Below, in pieces: positions 24,604-34,223 of a stretch of 64,000 nt of DNA. Source of the stretch: DATGJX01 sp963830545 (GTDB lineage Bacteria > Vulcanimicrobiota > Vulcanimicrobiia > Vulcanimicrobiales > Vulcanimicrobiaceae); NCBI GenBank assembly GCA_963830545.1, contig CAWHMK010000001.1, positions 186,001-250,000 on the forward strand, in the 5' to 3' direction. The position numbers were made by a program, and so were the translations under genes. The notes beneath the pieces were generated by a model. That model made no database searches. It saw only the letters and a list, made by a program, of their open reading frames with translations, and had not been told where the DNA came from. How positions within the stretch are numbered: position 1 is the stretch's first letter; each line of letters opens with the position of its first letter.

Positions 24604-25797
24604 CTATCCTTCGTTCGGCAGCACTCGAACAAACTTCCGCGTCCCGACGGAAAGAATCGCCGGCTCGGCGGCAGTCCACGGGGCATTGGAATCGCTCACG
24701 AGTATACCATCGACTTTTACCCCGTTCCCAGAGATTAGTCGCTCGGCTGCGCGCCTGCTCTCGGCGAATCCGGCGGCCACGATGATTTGAGCGACCTTGC
24801 GCGCGTCGCCCACGCGAATCTCGGGGATGTCGCGGGCCGGCAGCTCGCGCCGCTGCACCGTGCGCTCGAAATAGTCCCGCGCCAGCTTCGCGGCATCCGC
24901 GCCATGGTATCGCGTGACGACGTCCTCTGCCAGGCCCTTCTTCTCGCTCATCGGATGCAGGCTGCCGTCTTTGAGTCCGCGTGTGAGTTTTTCCGCGCGC
25001 GCGTGCGAGCAAAACCCAGCCAGGCGCGCATAGCGCGGAATCATCTCGTCGGTAATGCGCATCAGTTTACCGAACTGCTGCTCCGCCGGCTCCGTAAGGC
25101 CGACGTAATTACCTTTTGACTTCGACATTTTCTCGACGCCGTCGAGTCCTTCGAGCAGCGGAAGCGTCATGCAGATTTGCTCGCGCTGCCCGCTGTGCCG
25201 CTGGTAGTGGCGCCCCATCAGCAGATTGAAGAGCTGATCGTTTCCACCCAGTTCGACGTCCGCTTTCAGTGCGATGCTGTCGTAGGCTTGGGCGACGGGG
25301 TAGAGGAACTCGTGCAGCGAGATTGGCGTTCCCGTTGCGTAGCGCGCGCGAAAATCTTCGCGTTCCAGTATTTGAGCGACGGTGACTTGCGAGAGTAAGC
25401 GCAGCAAATCCGCCATCGTAAGCGGTGAAAGCCACTTCGAATTGTACTCGAGCGTCACCCGGCCCATGTCGAGCACTTTGCCCGCCTGTTGCGCATACGT
25501 CTGCATGTTCGCTTCGATCTCTTCGGTCGAAAGCGGCGGCCGAAGGTCGTTGCGTCCGGTCGGATCGCCGATGCGCGCCGTAAAATCTCCGATGAGCAGC
25601 ACGACGTTGTGCCCCGCCTCCACGAATTGCTGCATTTTGTGCAGCACGACCGCGTGTCCCAAATGCAAATCCGCACTGGTCGGGTCCAATCCCAGTTTCA
25701 CGGTGAGCGGCTTGCCGTCGCGAATCCGCGCTTCGAATTCGGACCGCGTTTCGACATGGTCGAAACCGTCGAGGAGATCTTCGGTGCTCAAAGCCAT
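24604..25797 (-). CDS. tyrS: tyrosyl-tRNA synthetase
   Basis: 397 residues from the ATG at 25797; reading upstream to 25860 overlaps mutS2 and lacks support. Class I signatures are HLGHA (residues 45-49) and KMSKSKGN (about 230). GGNDQLFNLLMGR and LHEFLYPVAQAYDSIAL match the TyrZ-type (bacterial short) branch. The C-terminal S4 RNA-binding domain has ESRRAAERLISGNGVKVDG. It charges tRNA-Tyr in the cytosol. Confidence 0.96.
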   Translation of the reverse strand: MALSTEDLLDGFDHVETRSEFEARIRDGKPLTVKLGLDPTSADLHLGHAVVLHKMQQFVEAGHNVVLLIGDFTARIGDPTGRNDLRPPLSTEEIEANMQTYAQQAGKVLDMGRVTLEYNSKWLSPLTMADLLRLLSQVTVAQILEREDFRARYATGTPISLHEFLYPVAQAYDSIALKADVELGGNDQLFNLLMGRHYQRHSGQREQICMTLPLLEGLDGVEKMSKSKGNYVGLTEPAEQQFGKLMRITDEMIPRYARLAGFCSHARAEKLTRGLKDGSLHPMSEKKGLAEDVVTRYHGADAAKLARDYFERTVQRRELPARDIPEIRVGDARKVAQIIVAAGFAESRRAAERLISGNGVKVDGILVSDSNAPWTAAEPAILSVGTRKFVRVLPNEG

Positions 25798-25843
25798 TGC
25801 GGACGCGGGGGTTCGGGCAGCATTCGATACGGTCCTACGATAT

Positions 25844-28201
25844 TTATCGAAGGTCCACAATGGTGACGCCGCCGCCGCCTTCGTTTTCGTCTCCGTAGCG
25901 AAGACTTTTCACCTGCGGATGCGCACGCAGGAATTCTTGCAGTCCGCGCCCCAGCATCCCCGTTCCCTTGCCGTGGATGAGGCGCAAAGGAGAGTTTCCG
26001 GCAAGCGCCGCTTCATCGATCCATTGGTCGACGATCGGCTCTGCCTCCACATAGCGCTTCCCGCGTACGTCGAGCTCCGCCATCGTGCGCGCCGCTGCGT
26101 CCATACGCGCGTTTCCGGCGGTTTCGTCGCGATCCGGTATCGAAGCGCGGCGCGATTCACGTACTGCGGCCGCCTTTTGCACGTCGTGCTTGGAAACGAC
26201 GGTTTTCATGGGGCCGATGGCTACCAGCAAAGCGTCGCCGTTGTCAGATAGAACGGTTGCTTCTTGTCCGTAAGACAAAACGCGAACGCGATCCCCCTGC
26301 TCGAATTTTCCGTGCTCCGCCGCTTCCGGCGCCCGGGCCTCGATCCGCAAATCGCGGCGCATCTCTTCGATGGTGCGCGCGAGCAGAGCGCTTTGGCCCG
26401 GCGTCACCTTGGGCTTCGAGGATTGCTGATCCGCAGCGCGGCGCGCGAGTTCGTTGCTGAATTCGCGCAGCGCCTGCTGCATACGCGCCTCTGCGGTGTC
26501 GGCAAACTCGCGCCGTTCGCGTTCGAGCGCATCCGCGCGCGATCTCAAGTTTTCCTGAAGGCGAGCGACATGCGCGCGTTCTCGTTCGACGGCGTTGCGT
26601 TCGTTCTGCAGCCGCGCGCCCAGTTCGGACAGCTCCGCGAGCGCGCTTTCGTAATCGCGCTCACGTGTGGTCAGCAGGGACTCGGCGCGCGCGATGATTT
26701 CACCGGGTATTCCTTGCGATCGCGCAAGCGGGAACGCGAGAGACTGTCCCGGCGTGCCGACGTCGAGGTAATACGTGGGAGCAAACGTCTGCGGATCGAA
26801 GCGGACGCTCGCATTCGCGATCCCGGAAGTTTGATGCGCAAAGAGCTTGAGCTCGGTTGCGTGCGTCGTAACGACCCCGCACGCGCGAATGTCGAGCAGC
26901 CGCTCGAGGATCGCAATTGCAAGTGCAGCGCCGCTCGTCGGCTCGGTGCCCCCTCCGATTTCGTCGACGAGCACGAGCGTTTGGGAATCCGCTTGCGAAA
27001 TAATTTGACGCATCCTGCGCAGGTGCGCCGAAAACGTCGACGTATTCTCCGCGATGGATTGCTCGTCGCCGATGTCCGCGAATATACGCGTAAAGCAGCC
27101 GATGCGCGAACCTTCGGCCGCGGGAATCTGCATGCCGCTGTACGCCATTGCGACGAACAGGCCGACCATCTTCAGCGCAACCGTCTTGCCGCCCATGTTT
27201 GGGCCGCTGATGACGACGAAACGGGTTTGCTCGCTGAGCTCCAGCGACTGAGGCACCGCGCGATCGGCCAGCAGCGGATGGCGTCCCTCGCGAATGCACA
27301 ACGTTGCGCTCTCGTCGAGATCCGGCATGTGCGCGCTCATGGATAGCGCGACGCGCGCCTTTGCAACGAGCAGATCGATCTGCGCGAGCATCTCGACGTT
27401 GCGCTCTATCTGATCCGCATGGGCGCCGGCCTGCCGCGAAAGCTCCTGCAGAATCCGCGCGATTTCGCGTTCCTCTTCCAAGCGCAGCGTGCGCAGCCGG
27501 TTGTTCGCCTCGAGCGCGGCGAGCGGCTCGATGAACAGCGTTTGCCCGCTGGAACTCGTGTCGTGCACGATGCCGGGCACTTCTCCGCCGAATTCCGCTT
27601 TGATCGGAATGACGAAGCGTCCCTCGCGAATCGTCACGACAGAGTCTTGAATTGCCTTCGAATACTTGGCCGAACGCAGCATCGCGCTCACGCGATCCCG
27701 CGCGTCGACCTGCGCCTGCTGCAGGTTTTTACGGATGCGGCCGAGCGCGTGCGACGCGCGCTCCAAAACGACGCCGCGTTCGTCGATAGCCTCGACGATC
27801 GCGCGCTGCAGTTCTCGCAGCGGCTGGTATCCGGCGGTCAGTGCAGACAAGACCTCGCTGTGTCGTTCGCGGGTTTTTGCATACGCCGCAGCAGCCGCAC
27901 CGGCTGCGTCGCCTATCGCGCGCAGTTCGATTGCGCTGAGCGAGGTTCCGACGGCGGCGCGTTGGGTCAGATCCGCAGTGTCGACGGCCGGCAGCACGTG
28001 CAGGTCGGAAGAAACGACGAGTTCCCGAACCGCCTCGGTGGCCGCCTGTTCGCGCTTGACTCGCTCGAATGCTATGAAGGGCGCGAGTTCTTCGGCCAGC
28101 CGGCGGCCGCGTTCCGTTCGCGTTTCCACAACGGCACGCTCGCGCACGCTCGCAAAATCGAGCGTTTCCAGAGTACGTTGATCCGCCAGTTCAACCGTCA
28201 T
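25844..28201 (-). CDS. mutS2: endonuclease MutS2
   Basis: 785 residues. The MutS-type ATPase has Walker A in SGPNMGGKTVALKM, and signatures DEIGGGTEPTSGAALA and TTHATELK. A long coiled-coil (about 510-600) links it to a C-terminal Smr nuclease domain with LDVRGKRYVEAEP and RLIHGKGTGMLG. It lacks the mismatch-recognition domain. MutS2 proteins suppress recombination or act on collided ribosomes. No mutL is nearby. Upstream is repeat copy B. Confidence 0.96.
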   Translation of the reverse strand: MTVELADQRTLETLDFASVRERAVVETRTERGRRLAEELAPFIAFERVKREQAATEAVRELVVSSDLHVLPAVDTADLTQRAAVGTSLSAIELRAIGDAAGAAAAAYAKTRERHSEVLSALTAGYQPLRELQRAIVEAIDERGVVLERASHALGRIRKNLQQAQVDARDRVSAMLRSAKYSKAIQDSVVTIREGRFVIPIKAEFGGEVPGIVHDTSSSGQTLFIEPLAALEANNRLRTLRLEEEREIARILQELSRQAGAHADQIERNVEMLAQIDLLVAKARVALSMSAHMPDLDESATLCIREGRHPLLADRAVPQSLELSEQTRFVVISGPNMGGKTVALKMVGLFVAMAYSGMQIPAAEGSRIGCFTRIFADIGDEQSIAENTSTFSAHLRRMRQIISQADSQTLVLVDEIGGGTEPTSGAALAIAILERLLDIRACGVVTTHATELKLFAHQTSGIANASVRFDPQTFAPTYYLDVGTPGQSLAFPLARSQGIPGEIIARAESLLTTRERDYESALAELSELGARLQNERNAVERERAHVARLQENLRSRADALERERREFADTAEARMQQALREFSNELARRAADQQSSKPKVTPGQSALLARTIEEMRRDLRIEARAPEAAEHGKFEQGDRVRVLSYGQEATVLSDNGDALLVAIGPMKTVVSKHDVQKAAAVRESRRASIPDRDETAGNARMDAAARTMAELDVRGKRYVEAEPIVDQWIDEAALAGNSPLRLIHGKGTGMLGRGLQEFLRAHPQVKSLRYGDENEGGGGVTIVDLR

Positions 28202-28240
28202 CTTCCGTTACTGAGGTTGTTTTTCGTCATGCGGAGCATG

Positions 28241-28338
28241 CCCCTCGAGGGGCTCGGGTCGTTCGAGACGCTCACGATGACGAGTCATTCGAGGCGTTCA
28301 GCCGGACGAGAGCGTTGCCGGCAAACTCATGATGACAA
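28241..28338. repeat. dispersed repeat, copy B
   Basis: Has CCCCTCGAGGGGCTCGGG, then GTTCGAGACGCTCACGATGA and CGAGTCATTCGAGGCG, and ends in ATGATGACAA. It lies in the gap between gatB and mutS2 and supplies the gatB stop codon (terminal residues LSS). Confidence 0.7.
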
Positions 28339-29805
28339 TTTATTCTTGAGCAATTCCTGGACGAGCGCCGGGTTCGCTTTGCCGCGGGAAGCTTTCATCA
28401 CTTGACCGGTGAGGAAGCCGAGGATGTTCGTCTTGCCGGATTGGTAGTCGGCGGCGGCCTTCTCGTTGCCCGCGAGCACCTCGGCGACGAACTTCTCGAT
28501 CTCGCCCGTGTCGCTGGTCTGTGCCAAGCCTTCTTTGCCCACGATGGACTTCGGCGAGCCCTCGCCGGCCCACATCCGCGCGAGCAATTCTTTGGCGATC
28601 TTCGAATTGATCGTTTTCGTTTCGACGAGCCCGATGAGTTCCGCCAGATGCTCGGGCGTCACGGGTGATTCGCCTACCGCCGTGCCGGTCTCGTTCGCAA
28701 GACGCGAAAGATCGCCCAGCACGAAGTTCATGCTTTGCTGCGGGTTGTTGCTCGCCTCGACGCATTTGTCGAAGTAGTCCGCGAGCGCAAAATTATCGAT
28801 GAGCTGCGTCGCCGGCTTCGCGTCGAGCCCGTATTCGCGATGGTAACGTTCGAACCGCCGTGGCGGCAACACCGGAATCGTCGCCTTGACGCGGTCCACC
28901 AAAGCGCGGTCGATTTCGAGCGGCACCAAATCGGGGTCCGGAAAATAACGGTAGTCGTGCGCCTGTTCTTTGCTCCGCATCGAGTGCGTCACGCCCTGCG
29001 TTTCGTCCCATCCGCGCGTCTCCTGAACGATGCGGCCGCCCGATTCCACGACGCCGATTTGACGTTCGATTTCGCTCTCGATGGCGCGAAAGACCGAGCG
29101 GAACGAGTTCATGTTCTTGATTTCGGTTTTGGTGCCGTACTGGCTCGCGCCGGCAGGACGAATCGAGACGTTGGCATCGCAGCGAAGCGAGCCTTCCTCC
29201 ATCTTTACGTCGCTCACCCCGAGTTGCACGAACGTGCGTTTGAGCGCCTCCAGATACCCGACGGCTTCCTCCGCGCTGCGGATATCGGGCTCCGAGACGC
29301 ATTCCATCAGCGGCACGCCGGCGCGATTGAAATCGATCAGCGAGTGGCTGCTGCCGGCGATGCGGCCGTCTCCGCCGCCCGCGTGCGTCGATTTGCCGGT
29401 GTCTTCTTCCAAGTGGATGCGCGTCAGGCGACACTCCTTCATCGTGCCGTCCTCGAGCCAATACCGCACCACGCCGCCCTGCGTGAGCGGCATGTCGAAC
29501 TGCGAAATCTGGTAATTCTTGGGCATGTCGGGATAGAAATAGTTCTTGCGATCGAACTTGGAAAACGCCGGAATCTCCGCAGTGAATGCGAGCCCCGCGG
29601 CGATCATGTGCGCGATCGCTTCTTTGTTCGCGACGGGCAGGGCGCCCGGCAACGCCAAGCAGACTGGACAAACCTTGGTGTTCGGTTCGCCGCCGAATTC
29701 ATTGGGGCAGGCGCAGAACATCTTCGTTTTGGTTTTCAATTCGACGTGGCACTCGATGCCGATGACGGCCTCGTATTTCGTTCGCACATTTTCTGCAACG
29801 CTCAT
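28327..29805 (-). CDS. gatB: aspartyl/glutamyl-tRNA(Asn/Gln) amidotransferase subunit B
   Basis: 492 residues. Binds the mischarged tRNA and activates it for amidation in the GatCAB complex. N-terminal YEAVIGIECHVELKTKTKMFC, metal site motifs, helical domain and YqeY-like tail (IVGKEGLAQTSDTGEIEKFV, LGFLTGQVMKASRGKANPAL) are all present. The start overlaps the gatA stop as ATGA. The last residues come from repeat copy B. Confidence 0.97.
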   Translation of the reverse strand: MSVAENVRTKYEAVIGIECHVELKTKTKMFCACPNEFGGEPNTKVCPVCLALPGALPVANKEAIAHMIAAGLAFTAEIPAFSKFDRKNYFYPDMPKNYQISQFDMPLTQGGVVRYWLEDGTMKECRLTRIHLEEDTGKSTHAGGGDGRIAGSSHSLIDFNRAGVPLMECVSEPDIRSAEEAVGYLEALKRTFVQLGVSDVKMEEGSLRCDANVSIRPAGASQYGTKTEIKNMNSFRSVFRAIESEIERQIGVVESGGRIVQETRGWDETQGVTHSMRSKEQAHDYRYFPDPDLVPLEIDRALVDRVKATIPVLPPRRFERYHREYGLDAKPATQLIDNFALADYFDKCVEASNNPQQSMNFVLGDLSRLANETGTAVGESPVTPEHLAELIGLVETKTINSKIAKELLARMWAGEGSPKSIVGKEGLAQTSDTGEIEKFVAEVLAGNEKAAADYQSGKTNILGFLTGQVMKASRGKANPALVQELLKNKLSS

Positions 29806-31301
29806 GACTTTCGTCCCTCGATGGGCTCAATCTTAACCGGGTGATGCTCGCCGGAGTGCTTCGTGCCTTGCTCGTACGCGTGAGCCGCGTTCAGTAGCCT
29901 CACCTCTTCGAAAAGCGGAGCCGCGAGCTGCAATCCCATCGGCATCGGGCGATCTCCGCCTTCGGGCGTGACCCATCCGCACGGCACGGAAAGCGCCGGC
30001 AATCCGGCAAGCGACATCGGAATGGTGTAATAGTCCATCATGTACATGCTGTACGGATCGCTTTTCGCATCGAACTGAAATGCGGGCGAACTGGCCGCGG
30101 GCGACGCAACCAAATCGCATTTCTCGAACGCGCGCTTGAAATCGCTCGCAAACATCGTGCGCGCCTTCTGCGCCTTCACGTAGTACGCGTCGTAGTATCC
30201 GCTCGAAAGCGCGTACGTGCCGATGAGAATCCGGCGCTTGACTTCCGCTCCGAATCCGGCTGCGCGCGTCGACTCGTACATCGCGCCCACGTCGCCTCCC
30301 TCGACGCGCAGACCGTACCGCACCCCGTCGAAGCGCGCGAGATTGCTGCTGCATTCCGCCGGTGCGATCAGATAATACGTCGCAAGCCCGTAGTCCGCGG
30401 TCGGCAATTCGACCTCCACGAGGGTCGCGCCGAGCTGCTCGAGCTCCGCGTACGATCGCCGATACAACGCGTCGATCTCGGCCCCGAGCTTTGCGGTGAC
30501 GAATTGCTTGACGATGCCGATTCGCAGGCCTTTGAGGTCGGTGCGCAACGAGCCGCCGGTTTTCTCCACAGGCCGGTCGATGCTGGTGGAATCCATCGGA
30601 TCGTGTCCGGCGATTGCTTCGTATGCGAGCGTCGCGTCTTCGACTGTGCGCGTGAGGGGTCCGATTTGATCGAGACTGGAGGCAAACGCGATGAGACCAT
30701 ACCGTGAAACGCGGCCGTAGGTTGGTTTGAAACCGACGGCGTTGCAGAACGCTCCGGGTTCGCGAATGGAACCGCCCGTGTCGCTTCCCAGTCCGATTGC
30801 CGCTTGATACGACGCGACCGCCGCAACGGATCCCCCGGAGTTGCCGCCCGGAACGCGGGAAAGATCGTATGGATTGCGCGTGACGCCCAGCGCGCTGTTC
30901 TCGCACGAGCTGCCCATCGCGAATTCGTCCATGTTTGCTTTGCCGATTGGAACGCCGCCGGCATCGAGTACGCGCTGCACTGCCGTGCCGGTGTACGGCG
31001 CGATCCAGTTTTCGAGAATCTTCGATCCGGCCGTCGTGCGTGTACCGGTCAAACACATGTTGTCTTTGAGAGCGACCGGAATGCCGGCCAGCGGCAACTG
31101 CTCGCCGGCGCGAACGCGCTCGTCGACGCGGCGCGCGGTCGCGCGTGCAAAGCCGTGCAGACGCGTCAAATATGCACCGACGCGGTCGTCTACCGCGTCG
31201 ACGTGCGCGAGCGTCGCTTCGGTCACTTCGACTGCGGAGAGTTCGCCCGCGGCTACCGCGCGCGCGATCTGGGCAGCCGTCATGTGAATCGAATCCGGCA
31301 T
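29802..31301 (-). CDS. gatA: glutamyl-tRNA(Gln) amidotransferase subunit A
   Basis: 499 residues. Amidase-signature enzyme that releases ammonia from glutamine. The Ser-cis-Ser-Lys triad is visible as K79 in VALKDNM, S155 in PGGNSGGSVAA and S178 in SDTGGSIREP. GAGGGATAACG before the ATG is a fair ribosome-binding site. Middle gene of gatC-gatA-gatB, starting two bases after gatC. Confidence 0.98.
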   Translation of the reverse strand: MPDSIHMTAAQIARAVAAGELSAVEVTEATLAHVDAVDDRVGAYLTRLHGFARATARRVDERVRAGEQLPLAGIPVALKDNMCLTGTRTTAGSKILENWIAPYTGTAVQRVLDAGGVPIGKANMDEFAMGSSCENSALGVTRNPYDLSRVPGGNSGGSVAAVASYQAAIGLGSDTGGSIREPGAFCNAVGFKPTYGRVSRYGLIAFASSLDQIGPLTRTVEDATLAYEAIAGHDPMDSTSIDRPVEKTGGSLRTDLKGLRIGIVKQFVTAKLGAEIDALYRRSYAELEQLGATLVEVELPTADYGLATYYLIAPAECSSNLARFDGVRYGLRVEGGDVGAMYESTRAAGFGAEVKRRILIGTYALSSGYYDAYYVKAQKARTMFASDFKRAFEKCDLVASPAASSPAFQFDAKSDPYSMYMMDYYTIPMSLAGLPALSVPCGWVTPEGGDRPMPMGLQLAAPLFEEVRLLNAAHAYEQGTKHSGEHHPVKIEPIEGRKS

Positions 31302-31303
31302 CG

Positions 31304-31600
31304 TTATCCCTCTTCCGCGATGATCCGCGGCACGCGGAAGAACGCTCCTTGCCGCTGCGGCGCCATCGAAAGCACCGTTTCGCGGTCGAGCACGGGTCCG
31401 GGAACGTCGTCGCGCTCGACGTTGCGCGATTCGACGACTTGGGCCGTCGCCGGTACCGATGCCGTATCCAAGTCGGAAAGGACGTTCACGTGCTCGAGCA
31501 GATCGCCGAGCTGCGCCCCGAATCGTTCCACTTCTTCACCGGTGAGCGCAATTCGCGCGAGTTTTGCGACGTATCCGACGTCAATCTTTTCTGATGACAA
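31304..31600 (-). CDS. gatC: glutamyl-tRNA(Gln) amidotransferase subunit C
   Basis: 98 residues. Wraps around GatA and holds the complex with GatB. It has the usual opening VGYVAKLARIALTGEEVERF and the end LSMAPQRQGAFFRVPRII. The start lies inside the 3' end of the methyltransferase gene (20-base overlap), placing the gat genes in one operon with it. Confidence 0.96.
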   Translation of the reverse strand: MSSEKIDVGYVAKLARIALTGEEVERFGAQLGDLLEHVNVLSDLDTASVPATAQVVESRNVERDDVPGPVLDRETVLSMAPQRQGAFFRVPRIIAEEG

Positions 31601-33086
31601 AGTCCGGGTACTCCTGATTGCTCTTGCGCATTTCGTTCAATTCGTCCGCCGGCCACTGCGGGACCGGCGCATCCTTAAAGGCTTCCGCAATGACCCGGTG
31701 CTGCACCGCGCTCTCGCGGTAAAGCGTGACGAGCGTCTCGATGTGGCCGGTTTGCGGGAACATGTCGAACGGCTGCACGACGCCGAGCCGGTATCCTTTG
31801 GCCGCCAGAATCTTCAAATCCCGGGCGAGCGTGGCCGGATCGCACGAGAGATACCAGATGTTGGGGACGCCGGTCTGCGCGATGGCACCTAGGGTGACCT
31901 CGTCGCTGCCTTTCCGCGGCGGATCGAGAAAGACGATCTGCGCCGCCTGCAACTTCTCGCGAACTTCGCCGCCGCGAACCGCTTCTTCCACGCGGCCGCT
32001 CAGAAAGCGCACCGAGCCGGAGAGGTCGTTGAGCGACGCATTCTCCCGAGCCTCCTCGATGGCTTGCGAGTTTTCTTCGACGCCGACCACGTCGCTGCCG
32101 AGCTTTGCGAAGAACAGCGAAAACGTTCCGGCGCCGCAGTACAAATCCACGATTTTGCGCGGCACGTCCAGCCCAGGGCGCATGAATTCGAAGATGCGAC
32201 CGACGATTTCGACGTTGACCTGGAAAAACGAACCGGCGGAAACGCGGTAGCGCACGCCCGCGATCTGCTCTTCGATCTGCGAGACGCCCTGAAGCAGCGC
32301 GTGCCGGCGGCCAATGATAGCGTTCTGACTCGAAAGATCGTAGGAATTGGTGATGCCCACTGCGCCCGGCAGCTGACGCATCAGTGCCGGCGCAGCGGCT
32401 GCTACTTCCGGCGAGCGTTCCTCGGTCGTGAATGTAACGACCGTCTGATCGGTCGCCTTGCCGGTGCGCGCGACGATATGCCGCGTTTTGGCAAACGCGC
32501 CGGCAAACGCCGGTTGCTGCAGCGCGTCGTTCAAGCGCATGATGTGCATGCTCAATTGCGGCATGACGATCGGACAACCCGGTACCGGGACGAGATCGTG
32601 CGATCGCTGCTGGTAAAAGCCAAGCCGCGGCGGGCCGGCGCTGCGATCCACGACGAGCGACATCTTGTTGCGGTACGAACGCGGGTTGATCATGCCGATG
32701 GGATCGCGCACCGGTGCGTCCGAGAAGCCGCCGATCCGCTGCAGCGCGCTCTTGACGACGTCGCGCTTCCAGCCGAGTTGCGCGGGATAAGTCAGATGCT
32801 GAACTTGGCAGCCTCCGCACGTGCCGAATACGGGGCAGAACGGCTGCGCGCGAAAACGCGAACCGAGGGTGAGTTGCAGCATCTCGCCCACGGCGTATTT
32901 GGGCTTCACCGCGGAGATTCGAACGCGCGCGCGCTCGTGCGGCAGCGGCCCGAAACAAAAAACGACCATCCCGCCGGTGCGCCCGACGGCCTGTCCATTC
33001 GCGAGGAGATCCGTGAATCCGAGTTCGACCTCCGCGCCCACCCGCAGAGGTCCCCCGGCGTTAGCCGGTATGTCTCTGGTCGTCAA
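31581..33086 (-). CDS. 23S rRNA (uracil-5-)-methyltransferase, RlmD/RlmCD type
   Basis: 501 residues from a TTG at 33086; a GTG at 33041 with GGGGGA upstream is an alternative. Domains: TRAM (residues 15-65), a 4Fe-4S motif C84-x5-C90-x2-C93 (CPVFGTCGGC), and a SAM-dependent methyltransferase with FFQVN, VDLYCGAGTFSL, DPPRKGS and the catalytic Cys in YLSCDPATLARD. It methylates uracil C5 in 23S rRNA (U1939 and/or U747 by family); which site cannot be told. Confidence 0.93.
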   Translation of the reverse strand: MTTRDIPANAGGPLRVGAEVELGFTDLLANGQAVGRTGGMVVFCFGPLPHERARVRISAVKPKYAVGEMLQLTLGSRFRAQPFCPVFGTCGGCQVQHLTYPAQLGWKRDVVKSALQRIGGFSDAPVRDPIGMINPRSYRNKMSLVVDRSAGPPRLGFYQQRSHDLVPVPGCPIVMPQLSMHIMRLNDALQQPAFAGAFAKTRHIVARTGKATDQTVVTFTTEERSPEVAAAAPALMRQLPGAVGITNSYDLSSQNAIIGRRHALLQGVSQIEEQIAGVRYRVSAGSFFQVNVEIVGRIFEFMRPGLDVPRKIVDLYCGAGTFSLFFAKLGSDVVGVEENSQAIEEARENASLNDLSGSVRFLSGRVEEAVRGGEVREKLQAAQIVFLDPPRKGSDEVTLGAIAQTGVPNIWYLSCDPATLARDLKILAAKGYRLGVVQPFDMFPQTGHIETLVTLYRESAVQHRVIAEAFKDAPVPQWPADELNEMRKSNQEYPDFVIRKD

Positions 33087-33312
33087 GCGTTTTCAGGAGT
33101 TCGTTGGCCTCGTCGATGAGTTGCTGAATGCGCCGGCTCGTCGGATCGGCCGGTTGGCGTGAGAGCAGCGCGCGCAAGACGGTGAACGCAAGCGCGGCGG
33201 AAAGGCCCGCGACGCCGATCCACACCAGCGTGCGCGTGAGATGTGCATCGCGCTGCTCCTGCGGCTGAGCGCTGGCGTCGTGAAGCTCTTCGGCGTGCGG
33301 CGTGTGCGTCAA
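33061..33312 (-). CDS. small single-pass membrane protein
   Basis: 83 residues. A polar N-terminus (about 25 residues with DASAQPQEQRD) precedes one membrane helix (LVWIGVAGLSAALAFTVLRALL) and an amphipathic tail (SRRIQQLIDEANELLKTLDD) likely to form a coiled coil. No family recognised. It overlaps the methyltransferase start by 26 bases, so it is the first gene of the operon running to gatB. Confidence 0.6.
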   Translation of the reverse strand: MTHTPHAEELHDASAQPQEQRDAHLTRTLVWIGVAGLSAALAFTVLRALLSRQPADPTSRRIQQLIDEANELLKTLDDQRHTG

Positions 33313-33384
33313 AATTCTCCTTACTCCTGTGGTCCGACGGCTACTTCGCTAGGGAACGGATGTTCTCATCGCGGATAGCGGCGC

Positions 33385-34221
33385 ATGACGAGACGCGCCT
33401 TGCTTGCGGCGGCGACGCTGGCACTCCTACCCATTTTCGCACTGAGCGCGGCGGTGGGCGGTTCGGTTTCCGTCGTCTATGCGGCTTCCCTCGTCGCGCC
33501 CATGGAGGGCCCGGTGAAGAGCGTCCTTGCCGTGCAAACGGCACTCCGTTTGGAGGGCGAGGCGAAGGGCAGTAAAGCGCTTGCGAATATGATCGCCGCG
33601 GGATTGCGCAATCCAGACGTTTTCATTAGTGCGGATCCCAATCTGATCGCCGGGCTGGACCGAGGGCGGCACTTGGTGCGCGGCTACGCGGTCTTCGGTT
33701 CCGCGCGGATGGTTGTAGCGTATTCTGAAAATTCACCGCGACGGGCACTTTTCGAACGCGCCGCGGCCGGCAAGATTTCGATTCTCGACGTGCTCGGCAA
33801 TCCGGCGGTCCGGGTGGGCCGAACCGATCCGCAACTCGACCCGAAAGGCGCGCGAACGATTCGCGTGCTCGAGCTGCTCGGCAAACATTTTCACGACGCG
33901 GCGAAGGCACGCGGCGTACTCGCCAAGGCCGAAACGTTCCCCGAAGAAGATCTCGCCGTTCGCGTAGAGAGCGGTGAAGTCGACGCGGGCTTCTTCTACT
34001 CAACGGAAATTCCCGGACGCGATTTGCGCGCGGTCGAACTTCCCGGCGACTCGAATCTTTCCCGCGACGTGACGTACGCAATCGCAATCATGCGTAACGC
34101 TCCGCATCCCGCAGCGGCGCAAACCTTCACGGCCTTCGTGCTGCACGGTGCCGGAAGGCACATTTTGGAAAGCGCGGGACTGCGGTATTTCGCGCGGCCC
34201 CACGTGGAGGGCGCTATTTAA
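33385..34221 (+). CDS. periplasmic substrate-binding protein, ModA/WtpA-like
   Basis: 278 residues. Residues 1-33 are a signal peptide. The mature part follows the class II binding-protein pattern for molybdate/tungstate: VVYAASLVAPM, EAKGSKALANMI, NPDVFISADPNLI, VRVGRTDPQLDPKGART and SGEVDAGFFYSTE. No ModB/ModC permease or ATPase is nearby, so it would need a transporter elsewhere. The next gene starts two bases after its stop. Confidence 0.82.
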   Translation: MTRRALLAAATLALLPIFALSAAVGGSVSVVYAASLVAPMEGPVKSVLAVQTALRLEGEAKGSKALANMIAAGLRNPDVFISADPNLIAGLDRGRHLVRGYAVFGSARMVVAYSENSPRRALFERAAAGKISILDVLGNPAVRVGRTDPQLDPKGARTIRVLELLGKHFHDAAKARGVLAKAETFPEEDLAVRVESGEVDAGFFYSTEIPGRDLRAVELPGDSNLSRDVTYAIAIMRNAPHPAAAQTFTAFVLHGAGRHILESAGLRYFARPHVEGAI

Positions 34222-34223
34222 GC